Of a stretch of DNA of 15,953 nt, positions 13,193-15,953 are shown in pieces. The stretch lies in NCBI GenBank assembly GCA_947630635.1, contig CANRIJ010000021.1, forward strand, positions 1 through 15,953, read 5' to 3'. Each line of letters starts with the position of its first letter. Position 1 is the first letter of the stretch. The notes below the pieces were generated by a model that searched no databases, was not told where the DNA came from, and saw nothing but the letters and a program-made list of their open reading frames with translations. The stretch is from an uncultured Spirochaetaceae bacterium (GTDB lineage: Bacteria; Spirochaetota; Spirochaetia; Sphaerochaetales; Sphaerochaetaceae). The position numbers and the translations under genes are program-made.

Positions 13193-14419
13193 ATGGCCGA
13201 TCTATATTATGAGAAGCTTGATATGATTAATCCATTTGTTATCGCCTCCTCTCCTGCAACAAGGGGTGCCGATAACGTTTTGAAGAGCGCAAAGTGCCGC
13301 CCAGGCGCTATTACTATGCGTAATTTTGGACATGGCATGGGCGGAGGAAGCTTCATCTCTCCCTCAGCGGATGCCATGTATAGGGGTCAGCAGGCCTTCC
13401 ATAGTCATGCCGTTGGGCGACAGCTCTCGGACTCAGTGGATTCTCTTGATAAGTATCTTGAGGAGGTCAAAAAGGCCAGGAAGAATCTTGATAGCGATAT
13501 TAAGCTCTGGGTATCGGTCGGCCACTATAATGACATAGTCAAGGGCGGCGACTGGAGAAAGGAGTGGAAGAGAGAGGCAAGAGAGGTTGTAAATGCTGGA
13601 GCAGATGCAATTGAGCTCCATTTCAACACACCCGGTGTTGCAATTGCCGGCGATAGGTCCTTCAACTACTACAACCTGGTCTATACATGCACAAAGATGA
13701 TCCATGAGGAGGTTCCAAATACTCCGATCATGGTAAAGCTGGCAGTTGAGTGTACCGATACAATCACAGCAATAAAAGAGGCAGTCACAGCTGGTGCTAC
13801 TGCTGTTGGACCCACTGCGCGCTGGAAGGCCTTCTATTTTGACCTTGACTGGAAGAGAACTGAGGCGCGCCCAGGTGCAGGATACGGCGGAACACAGGCA
13901 GAGCCTATCGTCTCATTTATAGTGGCAGATGCAAGAAAGAAGGGCTTTGATATTCCGATGTATGCCGGTGGCGGCTGCTTCTCCTACGACCAGGCAATCA
14001 GGTACATCATGGCGGGTTCTGATATGGTTCAGCTTGGCGCTCTTGCCTGCGCTGGTGGAATATCATCATGCGAGAGGCTCATTAAGGATACATCCAAGTG
14101 GATGGATGAGCATGGCTATAAGGATCTCAAGAGCCTTAAGGGCGATGCGCTAACTCTCTTTAACATGAGCGATGAGTTTGCCAAGGCAAGGCAGAATAGG
14201 CTTGGAGATGCCTATCAGTCAACAGGCGTTATAGAGGACAGGTGCATTGGATGCTCAAGGTGTGAGGATGTCTGCTTCTATAAGGGAATAGAGGTCAAGG
14301 ATAGAAAGGCACATAAGACTGAGGGCTGTATTGGATGCGGCTATTGTTTCCAGGTCTGTCCAACTGGAGCCCTCTTTGTCGATAAGGGCAAGATTCTGAG
14401 TGAGGCTTTCGAAAACTGA
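13193..14419 (+). CDS. PreA/dihydroorotate dehydrogenase-fold flavoprotein with two [4Fe-4S] motifs
   Basis: A 408-residue protein: a dihydroorotate/dihydropyrimidine dehydrogenase-like barrel (about 1-330) fused to a ferredoxin domain. Barrel landmarks are NPFVIASSPAT (13-23), ADAIELHFNTPG (137-148), PIMVKLAVECTD (178-189), GYGGTQAEPIVSFIVADA (230-247, equivalent to the GGYxGPAVKPIA region of PreA) and YAGGGCFSYDQAI (257-269). Cluster ligands are C351, C354, C357, C361 and C379, C382, C385, C389, both CX2CX2CX3C. In bacterial PreA the cysteine base lies shortly after the SCPH motif. Here that stretch reads NTPGVAIAGDRSF and has no cysteine, so the substrate is probably not a pyrimidine. GGGGAGA lies 7 bases before the ATG. 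It likely passes electrons between an FMN-bound substrate site and ferredoxin or a partner protein. Its role in a sugar operon is unknown. Confidence 0.83.
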   Translation: MADLYYEKLDMINPFVIASSPATRGADNVLKSAKCRPGAITMRNFGHGMGGGSFISPSADAMYRGQQAFHSHAVGRQLSDSVDSLDKYLEEVKKARKNLDSDIKLWVSVGHYNDIVKGGDWRKEWKREAREVVNAGADAIELHFNTPGVAIAGDRSFNYYNLVYTCTKMIHEEVPNTPIMVKLAVECTDTITAIKEAVTAGATAVGPTARWKAFYFDLDWKRTEARPGAGYGGTQAEPIVSFIVADARKKGFDIPMYAGGGCFSYDQAIRYIMAGSDMVQLGALACAGGISSCERLIKDTSKWMDEHGYKDLKSLKGDALTLFNMSDEFAKARQNRLGDAYQSTGVIEDRCIGCSRCEDVCFYKGIEVKDRKAHKTEGCIGCGYCFQVCPTGALFVDKGKILSEAFEN

Positions 14420-14420
14420 T

Positions 14421-15599
14421 ATGGTAAGAGTTGTTCTGATCGGTATTGGCGGCTACGGCGAGAACTACCTCAAGGAGTTTTCTGAGAGGGAGATCCCTGA
14501 TGGGACTCTTGTTGCCGTGGTGGATCCCTTTATCGAGAGATCTCAGTATCTTCCATTTATTGAAAGAATCTCGGTTCCCGTCTTTAAGGACCTTGATGAT
14601 TTTCTGAAGAGCCAGGTAAGGGGGGAACTTGCAGTAGTATCCTCTCCTATACATACCCACTATGAATATATAAAGAAGCTTCTCTCTCATGGCTATGACA
14701 TCTTAACTGAGAAGCCAGTGACAATAGATATAGAGAGAATGAACGATCTGATCAGATCTGAGAGAGAGAGCGGGCACTTTGTGGCAGTTGGCTACCAGCT
14801 TTGCTTTCAAAATGACGTTAGCCAGATGAAAAAGGATATTCTCGCTGGAATATATGGTAAGCCAATAAGAGCCAAAGCGCTCAGAATGATGAGGCGCGAT
14901 AGAAAATACTACTCAAGAACGGGCTGGGCAGGGCGCCTTAAGGCCGGCGGCGAGTATGTTCTTGACTCTCCTCTTTCAAATGCCTGCGCACACCACGCGG
15001 AGGCAATGCTCTACCTCTTGGGAAAGAGCATGGATGAGACGCTTCATGTCTCGTCGGTATCCGGGTCCCTATATAAAGGGAGGCCCGACATTCAGAACTA
15101 TGATGCTGCAGCAATCAAAATAGAGACTCAGGAGGGTATTCCTCTCTATTACTACACTGCCCACTCAATTGAGGAGAAAAAAATCGGGCCATACCTCGAG
15201 ATAGAGTTCGACGGTGGGAAAATAGTCGGAGACGATGACGCTTTTAAGGGCTACCTAAATGATGGAAGGGTTATAGACTACTCTAGGATAGATAAGGGCG
15301 AGAGGCTCAAGAAGCTCTATGACTCAATAGAGTGCACTAAAAACAAGAGTCGTCCGCTTATTTCGCTATCAACCTCGATTGAGCATGTGAATTTGGTCTT
15401 GAAGACCGAAGAGCTTCCTGTATACATCGTCTACAATGCCGAGCTTGTCGGAGAGGGAGACGATGAGACATATGTTATCCCAGGCCTATCAGAGAGCTTT
15501 CTCTCCTCCTATAGGCAATGGGAGATTCCAAAATGTATCATGGGGGACAATTCCCACAAGATAGAAAAAGAGAATTCAAAGACACGGAGGTCAATATGA
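14421..15599 (+). CDS. Gfo/Idh/MocA family oxidoreductase
   Basis: A 392-residue NAD(P)-dependent oxidoreductase. The Rossmann glycine motif GIGGYG is at residues 8-13, the EKP motif (Glu97-Lys98-Pro99) that places the catalytic lysine is in ILTEKPVTI, and the substrate-domain helix is LDSPLSNACAHHAEAML (about 181-197) with candidate catalytic His190/His191. Family members oxidise or reduce hydroxyls of sugars, inositols and sugar acids. ATG 14421 was chosen over an in-frame GTG at 14400 because it starts right at the first Rossmann strand and avoids overlapping the upstream gene. It lies 1 base after that stop. The last 30 residues are a polar tail. Its stop overlaps the start of the binding-protein gene (ATGA). 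Substrate is unknown. Confidence 0.88.
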   Translation: MVRVVLIGIGGYGENYLKEFSEREIPDGTLVAVVDPFIERSQYLPFIERISVPVFKDLDDFLKSQVRGELAVVSSPIHTHYEYIKKLLSHGYDILTEKPVTIDIERMNDLIRSERESGHFVAVGYQLCFQNDVSQMKKDILAGIYGKPIRAKALRMMRRDRKYYSRTGWAGRLKAGGEYVLDSPLSNACAHHAEAMLYLLGKSMDETLHVSSVSGSLYKGRPDIQNYDAAAIKIETQEGIPLYYYTAHSIEEKKIGPYLEIEFDGGKIVGDDDAFKGYLNDGRVIDYSRIDKGERLKKLYDSIECTKNKSRPLISLSTSIEHVNLVLKTEELPVYIVYNAELVGEGDDETYVIPGLSESFLSSYRQWEIPKCIMGDNSHKIEKENSKTRRSI

Positions 15600-15953
15600 A
15601 GAAACTCTTTGTTGCTATTTCAGTGGTCCTCATGTCAGCTGCAATGCTTTTCGCTCAGGGCGCAAAGGCATCAAATTCTGACGGAAAGGTCCATCTCACT
15701 TATTGGGCACCACTTAACCCAAGCGTATCTGCAGTTGCACAGGATTACTCAGAGACAGAATTCTGGAAAGCCTTCATGGAGGCCACGAATTCTGACATCA
15801 CATTCCAGCATGTCTCAGCTGCAAACAATAATGTAAAGGCAGAGGGATTTAACATCCTTATTGCTTCAGGTGACTATCCTGACATTATCGAGTATGACTG
15901 GACCAACTATCCAGGCGGACCTCAGGCTGCAATTGATGACGGAGTAATTATTC
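15596..15953 (+). CDS. ABC sugar-importer solute-binding protein (partial, 3' end outside window)
   Basis: The first 119 codons of an extracellular solute-binding protein, cut by the window end. The N-terminus MKKLFVAISVVLMSAAMLFA is a clear signal sequence, with a probable signal peptidase I site after AKA (residues 23-25). No cysteine is seen in the region, so it is not a lipoprotein. That fits a soluble periplasmic protein of a two-membrane cell. The mature part (HLTYWAPLNPSV, ETEFWKAFMEATNSDITFQ, NILIASGDYPDIIEYDW) matches the LplA/YtcQ group that pairs with LplB/YtcP permeases. GGAGG lies 5 bases before the ATG, and the start overlaps the Gfo/Idh/MocA stop by 4 bases. It is the likely cargo receptor for the permeases at 9547 and 10533, placed unusually at the far end of the operon. 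Confidence 0.87.
   Translation, partial: MKKLFVAISVVLMSAAMLFAQGAKASNSDGKVHLTYWAPLNPSVSAVAQDYSETEFWKAFMEATNSDITFQHVSAANNNVKAEGFNILIASGDYPDIIEYDWTNYPGGPQAAIDDGVII

Noticed and set aside
13193..14419. Pyrimidine-catabolism PreA or dihydroorotate dehydrogenase
   Set aside because: The catalytic cysteine stretch differs, no pyrimidine genes are nearby, and it sits in a sugar-import operon. Only the fold is assigned.
14400..14420. GTG start for the Gfo/Idh/MocA gene
   Set aside because: It adds seven residues before the first Rossmann strand and overlaps the upstream gene. ATG 14421 fits the fold.
14295..14690. 131-residue open frame on the minus strand across two gene ends
   Set aside because: It is antisense to the conserved ferredoxin domain and the Rossmann domain, has no recognisable protein features and no ribosome binding site; a shadow frame.
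1..15953. CRISPR arrays, insertion sequences, phage genes, toxin-antitoxin or defence systems
   Set aside because: No repeat-spacer pattern, transposase, integrase, terminal inverted repeats or defence-type domains were seen on either strand.

Overview
The window (about 16 kb, mid-40s % G+C by eye) is bacterial. The gene content best fits a free-living or gut-associated spirochaete (Sphaerochaeta/Treponema-like). Pointers are a ThrH-type HAD phosphatase, a short DksA-like protein with an intact zinc finger, a stand-alone DbpA RNA-binding domain protein, an LplB/YtcP-type sugar importer whose binding protein has a plain signal peptide rather than a lipobox, and heavy use of AGA/AGG arginine codons. 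The taxonomic call is an inference and only moderately secure.

Region 1 (1-7807) is a dense housekeeping block of short transcription units on both strands. A minus-strand pair (TrmJ-like RNA methyltransferase, then glycerophosphodiester phosphodiesterase) is divergent from an AI-2E-family transporter. ThrH, a small two-helix membrane protein and a DksA/TraR-like transcription factor follow on the plus strand. A perfect hairpin separates these from a minus-strand pair (DbpA-RBD coiled-coil protein, then metallo-beta-lactamase-fold hydrolase). Next come an unrecognised coiled-coil protein (plus), a convergent RluA-type pseudouridine synthase (minus) and a tRNA-Pro(CGG) with its own promoter and terminator.

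Region 2 (7835-15953) is a carbohydrate-use locus. A cytoplasmic GH43 glycosidase (minus) diverges from a tightly packed plus-strand operon. The operon runs: two ABC permeases, a YiaK-like 2,3-diketo-L-gulonate reductase, a xylose-isomerase-like TIM-barrel protein, a dihydroorotate/dihydropyrimidine dehydrogenase-fold protein with two [4Fe-4S] motifs, a Gfo/Idh/MocA oxidoreductase, and the start of a periplasmic solute-binding protein cut by the window end. Gaps are 0-22 bases or overlaps throughout. No ABC ATPase is present, so a shared MsmX/UgpC-type ATPase elsewhere is likely. A plausible reading is import of an oligosaccharide or sugar-acid glycoside, hydrolysis by GH43, and processing by four redox/isomerase enzymes. 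The exact substrate is not readable from sequence.

The most striking non-gene signal is promoter architecture. Five transcription starts (genes at 1593, 2806, 5417, 7665 and 9310) have a good -10 hexamer exactly 6 bases before the start codon and no Shine-Dalgarno sequence. Transcription would begin on the first base of the start codon, giving leaderless mRNAs. A sixth (1539) is off by one base. Genes inside operons, and a few leading genes, instead carry ordinary GGAGG-like ribosome binding sites. No stretch over 300 bases lacks a gene; the longest gap is 9311-9546.
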